A program made the position numbers and the translations under genes. A stretch of DNA of 64,000 nucleotides from Croceimicrobium sp965279135. Its GTDB lineage: Bacteria; Bacteroidota; Bacteroidia; Flavobacteriales; Schleiferiaceae. The notes under the pieces are model-generated. The model was given only the letters and a program-made list of their open reading frames with translations. It did no database searches and was not told the DNA's origin. The stretch is from assembly GCA_965279135.1 (NCBI GenBank), contig OZ257133.1, forward strand, positions 930,001-994,000. The letters run 5' to 3'. Shown one piece after another: positions 53,783 through 62,706 of this stretch (the first letter of the stretch is position 1; every line of letters begins with the position of its first letter).

Positions 53783-54423
53783 AAAGAGCAGTAATCCTTG
53801 GCGCAAGCGGTTTAGTGGGTTCTTATCTTTTAGAGGATTTGCTTCAATCAAATGAAATATCCCAGGTTTTAGCAATAGGTCGAAGTCCCTTATCCATTGA
53901 TCATCCCAAACTTCTGCAAAAGCAAGGAGACCTTACTGATCCAGATTTTTGGAGCTTTGAAGAATCAGCAGATCTGGTTTTTGTTTGTATAGGGACTACT
54001 AAATCAAAGACCCCTGACCAAAAGCAGTACTTTAAGATTGATCACGATATTCCCGTATTTGCAGGAAAGTGGGCACAGGCTCAATCGGCAGAAGCTCTTT
54101 TAGTAATCTCTTCATTAGGGGCGGACCCAGAATCCTCAAACTTTTATCTTCAGACGAAAGGAAAGATGGAAGCGGATCTTCTTAAATCTTTTACCAATAC
54201 TATAGTTCTAAGGCCTTCTTTGATAATGGGAGATCGAAAGGAAAAGCGAGCCTTTGAGGCATTTGGACAATGGTTATTTAAGGCCCTTAGTTTTCTCATC
54301 CCTAAAAAGTACCAGGGGGTTTCGGCCAAGGATATTGCCCGAGCTATGTTCAATTTAAGCCAAGCTAGTAAGGCCCCTAAAATTGTAGAATCGAAGGAAA
54401 TACCGAGTTGGGCTGAAGCTTAA
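53779..54423 (+). CDS. NAD(P)-binding oxidoreductase (atypical SDR, HTATIP2-like)
   Basis: 214 residues. The dinucleotide-binding motif GASGLVGSYLL is at residues 7-17. FVCIGTTKSK and the following VDHDIP-like segment (YFKIDHDIPVFAGKWA) and ISSLGADPES are typical of the short atypical-SDR group with NAD(P)H-binding domain. There is no YxxxK, consistent with non-classical members; FYLQTKGKME may substitute (Tyr/Lys). Substrate unknown. ATGA overlap with its upstream neighbour. Confidence 0.83.
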   Translation: MKRAVILGASGLVGSYLLEDLLQSNEISQVLAIGRSPLSIDHPKLLQKQGDLTDPDFWSFEESADLVFVCIGTTKSKTPDQKQYFKIDHDIPVFAGKWAQAQSAEALLVISSLGADPESSNFYLQTKGKMEADLLKSFTNTIVLRPSLIMGDRKEKRAFEAFGQWLFKALSFLIPKKYQGVSAKDIARAMFNLSQASKAPKIVESKEIPSWAEA

Positions 54424-55175
54424 AACTTCTCGAAAGCCCCAAGTCCAAATAAGGCAAAATCATATTTAACAGGATCGGCAGGATCAAGTGCCAGCAGGTT
54501 TTCCCTTAGCTCTGTGGCAGCCTTCCAATCATTGGCCTTTCGTTTTAATAAACCCAATTTGCGTGCTACTCGTCCGCTATGCACGTCTAAGGGACAATAG
54601 AGTGAGGAACTATCAAATTGGGTCCAGATGCCAAAATCAACCCCTTTTCTTGAAGATCTTACCATCCATCTTAAGTACATGTTTAATCGCTTTGCCGCAG
54701 AATTACGTGCGGGGCTCGCCAGATGCTTTTCACTTCTTGAAGCATGAGGGTTTTCTAACATCAGTTCCCTCCATTTTTCAATCCCTTCAAATACGCCCTT
54801 GGGATGAAAGAAGCTTGCCTCCAGACCATCATGATCATGATATAGGCCTTGTAAGGCTCGAAGGAAAAAAAGAAGATCTTCTCGCATAAAGGTGCGATGT
54901 ACAAAGTGGGGGAGTGCCTCTAAATCTGATTCCTGATGGTTTTTCACGAAGTCAGCGGGTTGAAAATCCAGCATAGTCGCAATCTTCCCTGCTGACTGAA
55001 TTATGCTCTTTCGGTTTCCCCAGGCTATGATTGCAGCGAAAAGCCCCATGATTTCAATATCCTCCTTCGAATCAAATCGATGGGGGATTTGAATTGGGTC
55101 GGTGTCGATGAATCTTCGAGATTCGTAATATTCTGCCTTTTCATCTAAAAAGGCTTTGAGTTCATTTTGCTTCAA
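54420..55175 (-). CDS. TIGR02757-family protein
   Basis: 251 residues. The FAAIIAWGNRKSIIQSAGKI segment and DFGIWTQFDSSSLYCPLDVHSGRVARKLGLLKRKANDW match the TIGR02757 family, as I recognise it. The C-terminal part looks HhH/DNA-glycosylase-like (VARKLGLL). The function of the family is not established; a DNA-repair link is possible. It overlaps the end of kdsB by 14 bases and its own stop overlaps the convergent oxidoreductase gene by four. Confidence 0.85.
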   Translation of the reverse strand: MKQNELKAFLDEKAEYYESRRFIDTDPIQIPHRFDSKEDIEIMGLFAAIIAWGNRKSIIQSAGKIATMLDFQPADFVKNHQESDLEALPHFVHRTFMREDLLFFLRALQGLYHDHDGLEASFFHPKGVFEGIEKWRELMLENPHASRSEKHLASPARNSAAKRLNMYLRWMVRSSRKGVDFGIWTQFDSSSLYCPLDVHSGRVARKLGLLKRKANDWKAATELRENLLALDPADPVKYDFALFGLGAFEKF

Positions 55176-55911
55176 GTTCTCTCACTTTTTTTCGCACTGC
55201 TTCCAAGTCTTCAGGAGTATCTACCGACAAGCTTTCGATCTCACTGAATCCCACCTTAATCCTTTCTCCCGCTTCCAGCCAACGATTTTGTTCCAGGGCT
55301 TCAGCTTTTTCTAAATCACTAATAGGAAGATTCGCAAACTGTTCCAAGGCATCTGGTCGGTAGGCATAAAGCCCGATATGCTTGTAAAAGGTATGGGCAT
55401 TCAACCATTTTTCATAGGGAAGATCCCTCAGAAAAGGAATCAACTGGCGAGAGAAATAAAGCGCTTCCTGTTTTTTATTGATAGTGACAAAGCAGCCACT
55501 TCTATTATCCAGTTCCTCCTGACTTTGGATGGCCTTTACCAAAGTCCCAAGTCGACAACTAGAATCATGAAAGAGGGCGACTAATCGCTCTAACTCTGAA
55601 GGATCAAGAAGGGGTTCATCACCCTGAATGTTGATAATCACATCTACCTCTGAACCAAATTTTTGATAGGCTTCCAAGCATCGATTAGTACCGGTGGGAT
55701 GATCATCTCGAGTCATCACAACATTGCCTCCAAAAGACTCGACCTCCGCTTTAATACGCTCATCATCAGTTGCCACAATTACTTGTTCAAGAGCTAAAGA
55801 GGCTTTTTCATAAACCCTTTGAATCATGCTCTTCCCCTCAATAATGGCTAAGGGCTTAGCGGGAAGTCGCGTGCTTTTATAGCGGGCGGGTATAATTCCT
55901 AATACCTTCAC
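55162..55911 (-). CDS. kdsB: 3-deoxy-manno-octulosonate cytidylyltransferase
   Basis: 249 residues, normal length. The nucleotide-binding N-terminus IPARYKSTRLPAKPL and the later IINIQGDEP motif are family signatures. It makes CMP-KDO for lipopolysaccharide inner core synthesis, so the organism builds KDO-containing lipid A. It is in one operon with the TIGR02757-family gene (14-base overlap). The C-terminus (SVDTPEDLEAVRK) is also conserved. Confidence 0.95.
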   Translation of the reverse strand: MKVLGIIPARYKSTRLPAKPLAIIEGKSMIQRVYEKASLALEQVIVATDDERIKAEVESFGGNVVMTRDDHPTGTNRCLEAYQKFGSEVDVIINIQGDEPLLDPSELERLVALFHDSSCRLGTLVKAIQSQEELDNRSGCFVTINKKQEALYFSRQLIPFLRDLPYEKWLNAHTFYKHIGLYAYRPDALEQFANLPISDLEKAEALEQNRWLEAGERIKVGFSEIESLSVDTPEDLEAVRKKVRELEAK

Positions 55912-55962
55912 ATTTAAAATTTTTCCAAATTACTAATTGACCTTAGATTCCTAAATTGCAGC

Positions 55963-56184
55963 ATGGCTTCTGATAGGGATAAAATTATGCACGGATTGCG
56001 ATTTATGGCCATCGCTTTGCCATTAATATTTAGTGGTCCTGCACTTTATGTCGCTTTGGGATTACCCGCGGCGCGTCAAGGTAACTACATCTGGATGGGA
56101 GTAAGCATTCTCCTCATGCTTATTGCAGTATTCTTTACGGTTAAAGGTTTAAGAACGGTTCTTAAAGGCTTCTTTAACGATTAG
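55963..56184 (+). CDS. Small membrane protein, DUF6095-like
   Basis: 73 residues with two membrane segments (FMAIALPLIFSGPALYVAL and YIWMGVSILLMLIAVFFTV) and a short N-terminus (MASDRDKIMHGLR). I recognise it as the Bacteroidota DUF6095 family from memory. Function unknown. Its last 11 bases overlap the convergent rlmD gene. Confidence 0.8.
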   Translation: MASDRDKIMHGLRFMAIALPLIFSGPALYVALGLPAARQGNYIWMGVSILLMLIAVFFTVKGLRTVLKGFFND

Positions 56185-57622
56185 ATTTTTCAAAGAGCGC
56201 AACACTTTCTATGTGGGCGGTATGCGGAAACTGATCCACTAGAGAGAATTTTCTAAGCTCATAGCCCCATTCTGACAGGATTTGTAAGTCTCGCGCTTGG
56301 GTAGCCGGATTGCAACTTATGTATACGATACGATCGGCGCCGAGGCGAATTACTTTTCTAAGAGTCTTAGGAGCAATTCCTGCTCGGGGTGGATCAAGGG
56401 TTAGGGTGTGAATTTTGCCCTGATATTGAGGGTGATCCAATAGAAACCTTCCTACATCTGCGGCAAAAAACTTCAGGTCTTTCAGTCCATTGGTCTGTGC
56501 TGAGCGTCTTGCATCTTCAACCGCCTCAGGGACAATTTCCACCCCAATAACCTCAGCATCAGGGAGCTTTTGAGCCAACAATTGGGTGATGGTACCGGTT
56601 CCGGCGAACAGGTCTAGAACTACCGGCTTTGAATTTGCATTAGCTTCCACTGCATAATCCAGGGCTTTGTGATAAAGCAATTCGGCTGAGGCTGGATTAG
56701 TTTGGAAAAAGCTTTCTACGCTAATCTTGAATTTCAAACCATGAATTTCTTCCTCTAAATAATCCTCGCCTACCAAGACCTTCCTTTCGCCTTCAGTTGC
56801 TTTAGGTCGATCCCCTACATCATCATTAATAGTATGTATTAAACCACCTAATCGCTTCCCAAATACTTCAACCCAGAGATTTTTGAAATGATTTAGGTCA
56901 AAAGAATCGAGTTCGGAGCTGCTGCTTACAAAGTTCACCAGAAGTTTATCCGAGGAAAAGCTCTTGCGTACGGCTAGCATCCGACAAAAGCCTTCATGTT
57001 TCTTACCGTGCCAGGCAGAATGACCCTTATTTCGAAACCAAGCCTCCAGTTTTGGTATGAAGCTTTCCATCTGAGCGTCGAACATCCCAGAATCTCCAGG
57101 AAGGGATTCTACCGCTAACCATTGGCCTCTCTTTTTGAAGCCTAATGCAAAGCCATCTTTAAAATCATCTTCACCTGGATTTACATATACGGAAGAGAAG
57201 GAATACTCCATTTTATTGCGGTAGTGCAATAGGCGGGGAGATTCGATGTACTCATCAAAAAGGGATTCTACATCGGCGACCTTTCCGATTCGGCGAAACA
57301 ACTCTAAGGTTGTATTTTGCTTATACTCTCTTTGCTTTTCGATTGGCAAGCTCAAATAAGGTGCACCAGGTATAGGAGCATAATCATGACTTACCTCTAG
57401 TTCGGATCTTTCAATTACCCGAATAAGCTTAGCTTCTGCGTAAGAGTTTTTCACCTTCACCATTCGGCATTCAACTAGTTGGCCGGGAATAGTATTCGGA
57501 ATGAACACCACATAACGCCCTTCCTCATTTTCAATCTTAGCGATGCCCTTGCCTTCAAAGGCCATGTCTGTAAGCCGAAGCTGGCAAACCTGGCCCCGGT
57601 GATATAATCGTTTTGCTGCCAT
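56174..57622 (-). CDS. rlmD: 23S rRNA (uracil-C5)-methyltransferase RlmD-like
   Basis: Start at 57622 (MAAKRLYHRGQ); an in-frame ATG at 57688 would cross the rocD start. An N-terminal TRAM domain (~10-70) is followed by the catalytic region with the SAM motif LDLFAGTGTITQLLA and the nucleophile in ISCNPATQARDL. The [4Fe-4S]-binding cysteines of RlmD (CxxxxxCGGC region) are absent: the segment reads APIPGAPYLSLPIEKQREYK. So this is a cluster-free RumA/RlmCD-type enzyme. It methylates a uridine of 23S rRNA. Divergent from rocD. Confidence 0.88.
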   Translation of the reverse strand: MAAKRLYHRGQVCQLRLTDMAFEGKGIAKIENEEGRYVVFIPNTIPGQLVECRMVKVKNSYAEAKLIRVIERSELEVSHDYAPIPGAPYLSLPIEKQREYKQNTTLELFRRIGKVADVESLFDEYIESPRLLHYRNKMEYSFSSVYVNPGEDDFKDGFALGFKKRGQWLAVESLPGDSGMFDAQMESFIPKLEAWFRNKGHSAWHGKKHEGFCRMLAVRKSFSSDKLLVNFVSSSSELDSFDLNHFKNLWVEVFGKRLGGLIHTINDDVGDRPKATEGERKVLVGEDYLEEEIHGLKFKISVESFFQTNPASAELLYHKALDYAVEANANSKPVVLDLFAGTGTITQLLAQKLPDAEVIGVEIVPEAVEDARRSAQTNGLKDLKFFAADVGRFLLDHPQYQGKIHTLTLDPPRAGIAPKTLRKVIRLGADRIVYISCNPATQARDLQILSEWGYELRKFSLVDQFPHTAHIESVALFEKSNR

Positions 57623-57630
57623 AGAGCGCG

Positions 57631-57658
57631 CAAAATTACCTAATTTGCAGCCTCCAAA
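57631..57658 (-). promoter_or_regulatory. Promoter of rlmD
   Basis: On the minus strand TTTG (57658-57655) is followed after 16 bases by TAATTTTG (57638-57631), matching the TTTG/TAnnTTTG consensus. The proximal element ends eight bases before the rlmD ATG, so the message should have little or no leader. Confidence 0.55.
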
Positions 57659-57670
57659 AGAATCAAAAAA

Positions 57671-58951
57671 ATGGTAGAAAATCCGCAAGCTTTGTCCTCT
57701 CAGGACTTGATGGAATTAGAGAATAAACACGGCGCTCATAACTATCATCCTCTGCCGGTGGTACTTGATCGTGGAGAAGGTGTTTTTGTGTGGGATGTAG
57801 AAGGGAAGCGTTACTATGATTTCCTTTCAGCATATTCTGCTGTAAACCAAGGACACTGCCATCCGAGGATCATAGATACCTTAAAGGATCAGGCCGAGAA
57901 AATCACCTTGACCTCTCGGGCCTTCTACAATTCAAAATTGGGAGAATACGATAAGTACATCACGGAATACTTCGGCTTCGACAAGGTCCTTCCAATGAAT
58001 ACCGGGGCAGAGGCAGTAGAGACAGCGATTAAAATTTGTCGTAAATGGGGACAGGAAAAGAAAGGATATCCTGAGTTCAATACGAAGATTTTAGTGGCCG
58101 AAAATAACTTTCACGGTCGGACGACAACCATTATTTCCTTTTCCAATGATGAAGTGGCAAAAAGTGGATTTGGGCCTTATACACCAGGTTTTGAAGCCAT
58201 TCCTTATGATGATCTAGGCGCTTTAGAAAGGGCATTGCAAGATGATCATGTGGCTGGATTCTTAGTTGAGCCGATACAGGGTGAAGCGGGTGTTTATACC
58301 CCCGATCCCGACTATCTGCGAAGAGCAGCGGAATTATGCCGTAAACATGATGTGCTCTTTATTGCTGATGAGATTCAAACCGGGATAGCCAGGACAGGGT
58401 CTTTATTGGCCGTGTGTGGAGATTGTACCTGTAATGCGCATTGCGAACGTCAACCGGAATCCTATGTAAGACCTGATATATTGATTTTAGGCAAAGCGCT
58501 TAGCGGAGGAGCCTACCCAGTATCAGCTGTATTGGCGGATGATGAGGTTATGCACGTGATTAAGCCTGGTTCCCATGGGTCTACTTTTGGAGGTAATCCT
58601 TTGGGTGTTGCAGTTGCCATTACAGCTTTAGAAGTGGTAAGGGATGAAAGCCTGGCCCAAAATGCACGTCAACTGGGAGAACTGTTTCGAGAACGCATGA
58701 ACGCCTATATCGAAACCTCAAAGATTGTTAAGCTGGTCCGTGGACGAGGCTTGCTAAATGCGATTGTGATTGATGACTCTCCAGAAAGTGATACGGCCTG
58801 GAATATCTGCCTAAGATTGAGAGATCATGGTTTATTGGCTAAACCTACTCATGGCAATATTATCCGTTTTGCGCCACCATTGGTGATGACCGAAGATCAA
58901 TTACTTGACTGTGTGGATATTATTACCCGAACTTTAGAGGAATTCGAATAG
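57671..58951 (+). CDS. rocD: Ornithine--oxo-acid transaminase
   Basis: 426 residues. Class III PLP aminotransferase motifs: NTGAEAVETAIK (110-121), GRTTTIISFS, VEPIQGEAGV (199-208), DEIQTG (233-238) and catalytic Lys275 (LILGKALSGG). The sequence is closest to RocD by its N-terminal ENKHGAHNYHPLPVVL. An inserted loop carries Cys249, Cys252, Cys254 and Cys258 (CGDCTCNAHC), absent from most characterised enzymes as I know them. It converts ornithine to glutamate semialdehyde. A terminator follows. Confidence 0.92.
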   Translation: MVENPQALSSQDLMELENKHGAHNYHPLPVVLDRGEGVFVWDVEGKRYYDFLSAYSAVNQGHCHPRIIDTLKDQAEKITLTSRAFYNSKLGEYDKYITEYFGFDKVLPMNTGAEAVETAIKICRKWGQEKKGYPEFNTKILVAENNFHGRTTTIISFSNDEVAKSGFGPYTPGFEAIPYDDLGALERALQDDHVAGFLVEPIQGEAGVYTPDPDYLRRAAELCRKHDVLFIADEIQTGIARTGSLLAVCGDCTCNAHCERQPESYVRPDILILGKALSGGAYPVSAVLADDEVMHVIKPGSHGSTFGGNPLGVAVAITALEVVRDESLAQNARQLGELFRERMNAYIETSKIVKLVRGRGLLNAIVIDDSPESDTAWNICLRLRDHGLLAKPTHGNIIRFAPPLVMTEDQLLDCVDIITRTLEEFE

Positions 58952-58977
58952 TCAAGATTTAGATATTAAAATTCAAG

Positions 58978-59003
58978 AGCGCAAGTCTGAAAGGATTTGC
59001 GCT
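58978..59003 (+). terminator. Rho-independent terminator after rocD
   Basis: AGCGCAAGTC (58978-58987) pairs with GATTTGCGCT (58994-59003), with one G-T pair, around TGAAAG, followed by TTTTTT. It lies 27 bases after the rocD stop. Confidence 0.88.
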
Positions 59004-59007
59004 TTTT

Positions 59008-60210
59008 TTAATTTCCAATCATATCCTCGACAGCAGCATAACCGCTTTCAGAAGCGCCATGCACCGTAGCCTGGTTATCTATGGACATTGCTTCCCCGGC
59101 AAAATAAACTTTGCCTTGAATAGGAGTACTCAGTTGGTTTACAATATTGCTTTGGCTTCCATCAAAGTTATAGGAATACGATCCTTGAATATGAGGTTCT
59201 GCGGACCAGTTTTGAATTTCATGTTTAATGTAGTAGCGGCTGGCCTGTCCCTCGTACATGTTATCTAATTCATCAATAAAGTGGTCGATTATGGCCTGAT
59301 CACTTCCTAGTGATGTATAAACCGCTGCATCTTCATTAATGGTGAAAAGTCCCAAAATGTGTCTTTGCGAATCTTTTCGGAAAGCGGCATCATAAATAGC
59401 TTTCGAATCGGTGGTTAATGCCTGGATGATGTTTCCGAATAATAGTATATCGGGATAGAACCGTTGACTAAATTCAATGAATATCTTCAATCCATCTCCC
59501 ATGCTTATGCTATTATATGCCTCCCTATAATCACTTGGAAGCGCAGGGTTGAAATTGATGCTTTCGTTTTGAAGAATCTTAACCGGAACAGTAACCAAAA
59601 CCTTGTCTCCTGTAAAAGTGCTACCATCCACCGTTCTTACATTTACCTGAGGCCCTGAATAATCAATTTCGCTTACAACCTGATTTAATCTAAGCTTTGA
59701 CTGAAAGGAGGGAAGGAGATACTTTTCAAAGAAGCCAAACCAAGTGGTATTTTTAAACTTGTATTCACTGTAATAATAGCGTCCATAGTTATGATTGCTG
59801 ATTCGGTTATTATTCCAAATCTGAATCGTTTGCGGATTGTAGGTAATAAAGTCTACTGTACTGTTGTTGGAAGGATCCTGCAGAATTTCTGCTAAAACAC
59901 TAGGTTCGGTATGAATCCATTCGGCACCCAGGTCGATAGGAAAATCGGCAAAACCGTCTAACCGCTTTAGTCTACCTCCAATATCAGAACCTGCTTCTAT
60001 AATCTCAAAATCAACTCCATATCGTTGGAGGAGGTATGCTGCCGACATCCCAGCTGCTCCGGCACCGATGATTAGAATTTTGCCTTGATAATTCGTGTTA
60101 AAGTTGGGAAAGGCAATCGAAGGGTCATCTTCACAAGCGTTAAGCAAGGTTCCAAAGGGGACTCCTAAACCGAAAAGCGCACTAAGCTTGATAAATTCTG
60201 ACCTATTCAT
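59008..60210 (-). CDS. Exported FAD-dependent amine oxidase
   Basis: 400 residues. The leader MNRSEFIKLSALFGLGVPFG ends in a lipobox-like NAC (residues 24-26), so the protein is probably exported as a lipoprotein. A Tat-type twin arginine is not complete (NRSEF). The FAD-binding motif is IIGAGAAGMSAAYLL followed by GGR, and the C-terminal GEAMS and HGASESGYAA complete the amine-oxidase fold. Its substrate is unknown. It overlaps by four bases the upstream barrel protein gene, so the two are an envelope operon. Confidence 0.82.
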   Translation of the reverse strand: MNRSEFIKLSALFGLGVPFGTLLNACEDDPSIAFPNFNTNYQGKILIIGAGAAGMSAAYLLQRYGVDFEIIEAGSDIGGRLKRLDGFADFPIDLGAEWIHTEPSVLAEILQDPSNNSTVDFITYNPQTIQIWNNNRISNHNYGRYYYSEYKFKNTTWFGFFEKYLLPSFQSKLRLNQVVSEIDYSGPQVNVRTVDGSTFTGDKVLVTVPVKILQNESINFNPALPSDYREAYNSISMGDGLKIFIEFSQRFYPDILLFGNIIQALTTDSKAIYDAAFRKDSQRHILGLFTINEDAAVYTSLGSDQAIIDHFIDELDNMYEGQASRYYIKHEIQNWSAEPHIQGSYSYNFDGSQSNIVNQLSTPIQGKVYFAGEAMSIDNQATVHGASESGYAAVEDMIGN

Positions 60211-60755
60211 TTTGCCGTAGTATTGAAGTTGTATGACATTCCTATTTCTAGTCCAAAAAAGCCCGCATTAGGTCCATTAAGATCTATCGCTGGTCCGTAA
60301 AAAAGCTGAAAGCTAAAATTGTATTTCGCTGATGGATGGTAGCGATAACCGAGGTTTAGGCATGGAGCGATTTGGGATATGGTACGGAGATCATAATCAA
60401 TTTCTCCCGAGCCCAGGTTTACACTACCGCCTGTTTCTTGCCAGGACTGAATATAACTAAGGCTGATACCTCCCGTTGGATGCCATGATTTTTGATCATT
60501 ATAATAGAAATACTGTCCTTGAATCCTTAGGTTAACATTGCGTTGTTTTCGCCCTCTTTCAAAATATCCTATACTTGGTTCTAATCGAAACTGATGTGCT
60601 TCTTTGCTGATAGATTTTAAGGGAATGGATGTACCTATATTGCCTCCATATTGCAGAAAATAAGGGCCATAATAGCTAATAGTTAAAGGCAATTCTTGTG
60701 CGAAGATGCCCGAACTAAAAAGCAGGAAAATGCTGCCAAGGAGGATTCTTTTCAT
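60207..60755 (-). CDS. Outer-membrane beta-barrel-like protein, hypothetical
   Basis: 182 residues with a signal peptide ending near GIFAQ (~19). Strand-like repeats with aromatic ends (FRLEPSIGYFERG, VNLRIQGQYFYY, GGISLSYIQSW, FSFQLFYGPAIDL, GLEIGMSYNFN) suggest a small barrel. It overlaps the amine oxidase gene by ATGA and lies upstream of it, so it may form or anchor an envelope complex with the enzyme. No family recognised. Confidence 0.68.
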   Translation of the reverse strand: MKRILLGSIFLLFSSGIFAQELPLTISYYGPYFLQYGGNIGTSIPLKSISKEAHQFRLEPSIGYFERGRKQRNVNLRIQGQYFYYNDQKSWHPTGGISLSYIQSWQETGGSVNLGSGEIDYDLRTISQIAPCLNLGYRYHPSAKYNFSFQLFYGPAIDLNGPNAGFFGLEIGMSYNFNTTAK

Positions 60756-60791
60756 GGATTTCTTTCTGGTAAAAAGGTAACTATTTTGGGA

Positions 60792-61319
60792 TTACCGCCG
60801 CGTCCTCCGCATTCTAGTAGACTTGCTAATCTGGGGTTGAAAGCTCACAAAAGGCATATCCAGTGATTGGGCGATATGATGGGCTTCACGCTCCGCTTCT
60901 TCGTACAATCGAAATCGTGCAATTAAGAGTTTTTGCAAATGGTTTTTATTTAAAAGATAAACATTGTAGTAGGTGTCCCTGCTTGTTTCGGTTTCCTGCA
61001 TCGTGCGACTGTAAGCTTTGGAGCTAAGGCTAGTCTTAAGTAAGCAGGTCTCCTTGTATTTTTCCAGGCTGATCCATTTACCGAATCTTATTCCCAGAAT
61101 TTTAGTGTAGGATTGGTAAGCTTTAGCCGCAGGGTCTAGTCGCATTCCATTTTTGCTGAATGCAATAAAAACACCTACCAAAGCGAAAAGAGCTCCGAGC
61201 CCCAAATTAGCCGTCATACCATAAAGCCCTCCAGCAAGAATGGCATACCCTCCATATACGGTAGCTGGTGGAAAGGTTTTACCTAGGATGTAGTCCATAT
61301 TATGCGAGGAATCTGGCAT
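60792..61319 (-). CDS. Membrane hypothetical protein
   Basis: 175 residues. Two hydrophobic segments at about 21-55 (YGGYAILAGGLYGM and LGALFALVGVFIAF) are followed by a cytoplasmic, basic-acid mixed region and a C-terminal basic tail (RMRRTRR). No signal peptide. It overlaps the TPR gene by one base (TAATG), so they are coupled. Family unknown. Confidence 0.6.
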   Translation of the reverse strand: MPDSSHNMDYILGKTFPPATVYGGYAILAGGLYGMTANLGLGALFALVGVFIAFSKNGMRLDPAAKAYQSYTKILGIRFGKWISLEKYKETCLLKTSLSSKAYSRTMQETETSRDTYYNVYLLNKNHLQKLLIARFRLYEEAEREAHHIAQSLDMPFVSFQPQISKSTRMRRTRR

Positions 61320-62689
61320 TAGTCTTTTCCGAAATTATTGGATAGGCTGGAAAAAGGAAGGTCAATATTGAAAAACAGATCTATTTCATTACCCTCCAGA
61401 TCTCTACACTTTTGTAGATCATAACTGTGCCCCCCATCGTGCATAAGAGACTGCTGATAATTTTGTAAACCTAGATAGCCCATTAGCTCATATTGATCCC
61501 TGGTAGTTACAACTATATAAGCGGTGGGATAATCCAGTCCATCTCCAGTAGCCAGAATAGCCTCCATTAAACCGAAGGAAATGGCATAAAGTCTTTTGAA
61601 CTCCTCAATATTCCCGATTGCGAAATTGGCATAAGCAACCTTATAAATATTACCACGGCTCAGTGGAACTGAATTAAATGCTTCCTCTGCCATACCGGCC
61701 AATTCATCAAACTTCTCCTCGTTCCAAAGTTTATTCAATTCTGTATTCCGAGAGATTCCATAAGGATTATAGGCTTCCTGACCGGCCTGCGAGATATAGA
61801 ATTGGAAATATTCATCGATTCCTAAAACCTCCCCACCTTTCATGCGCTTCCAAAGGTCTTCATAATCGTCTTCAAACTGCTTAGCTAATTCTTCGGTTTC
61901 ATCCGATTGGTATTTCCTGAATTTATAATTACCCTGCTTGGTTCGCATAATGGTTTTGGGATCAGCATTAAGCAGCATTTGCGATCGTATGGATAATTGG
62001 TAATGATAGAAGGATTTGGGATCGAGTCTTATTGCAATATTGGCCAAATTAAAAGCCGCTTCAAAATTGCCCTCGTATATCTCCAAATCGTACAAAAGCG
62101 TTCGAAAGTTCGGATCATTAGGAAACCGTTCTACTGCCTTGCTTAGCATTTTTCTAGCTGCCAGCGTGTCGCGAATTCCCAGGTACTCATCAGCTAAATA
62201 ATAATTGATGATATCTGAAGTGCTATCCAATTTATAAGCCCTTTCCAGAAGTGCCAAAGGTGTTTCCGATCCTAGTACATATCGAGAGATAAGAGCAAAC
62301 CTCATGAGAGCATTGGCATCATCAGGTACTAGATTGAGGTAATTTTTAAAGTAGAGGGCAGAAGAGTCGAGGCTTCCCTTATTCTGATAAAGGTTACCCA
62401 AATTGAAAATTGCATCGGTATATTCCGGATCGAGTTCCAGGGCCTTTAGATAATCTTCCTCGGCCCCCTTCAAGTTCCCGAGATTTAATTGACTATTACC
62501 TCGAATTTTATAAGCCTCGGGGCTGGGTTTATTGTCCTCCAGATATTTATCCAGGCTTTCAACTGTTTTTGCATATTCGCCTAGCTCATATAGGGCTATA
62601 GCTTCCGCATACAGATTAGTATCGGATTGACCATTAGCCACTTTTGCGCCGAAGATGGTCAGTAAGAAGCAGAGAATCAGATTTTTCAT
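61319..62689 (-). CDS. TPR-repeat exported protein
   Basis: 456 residues with a signal peptide ending near KVANGQ (~21). Residues ~25-250 contain about six TPR-like units (ALYELGEYAKTVESLDKYLE, AYKIRGNSQLNLGNLKGAEE, LFNLGNLYQNKG-type, LLRFALISR). The C-terminal ~200 residues are less repetitive. It is translationally coupled with the membrane protein downstream by TAATG. TPR units mediate protein contacts; a specific partner cannot be read. Confidence 0.78.
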   Translation of the reverse strand: MKNLILCFLLTIFGAKVANGQSDTNLYAEAIALYELGEYAKTVESLDKYLEDNKPSPEAYKIRGNSQLNLGNLKGAEEDYLKALELDPEYTDAIFNLGNLYQNKGSLDSSALYFKNYLNLVPDDANALMRFALISRYVLGSETPLALLERAYKLDSTSDIINYYLADEYLGIRDTLAARKMLSKAVERFPNDPNFRTLLYDLEIYEGNFEAAFNLANIAIRLDPKSFYHYQLSIRSQMLLNADPKTIMRTKQGNYKFRKYQSDETEELAKQFEDDYEDLWKRMKGGEVLGIDEYFQFYISQAGQEAYNPYGISRNTELNKLWNEEKFDELAGMAEEAFNSVPLSRGNIYKVAYANFAIGNIEEFKRLYAISFGLMEAILATGDGLDYPTAYIVVTTRDQYELMGYLGLQNYQQSLMHDGGHSYDLQKCRDLEGNEIDLFFNIDLPFSSLSNNFGKD

Positions 62690-62706
62690 TTAAGGTGTTT
62701 TAATAT

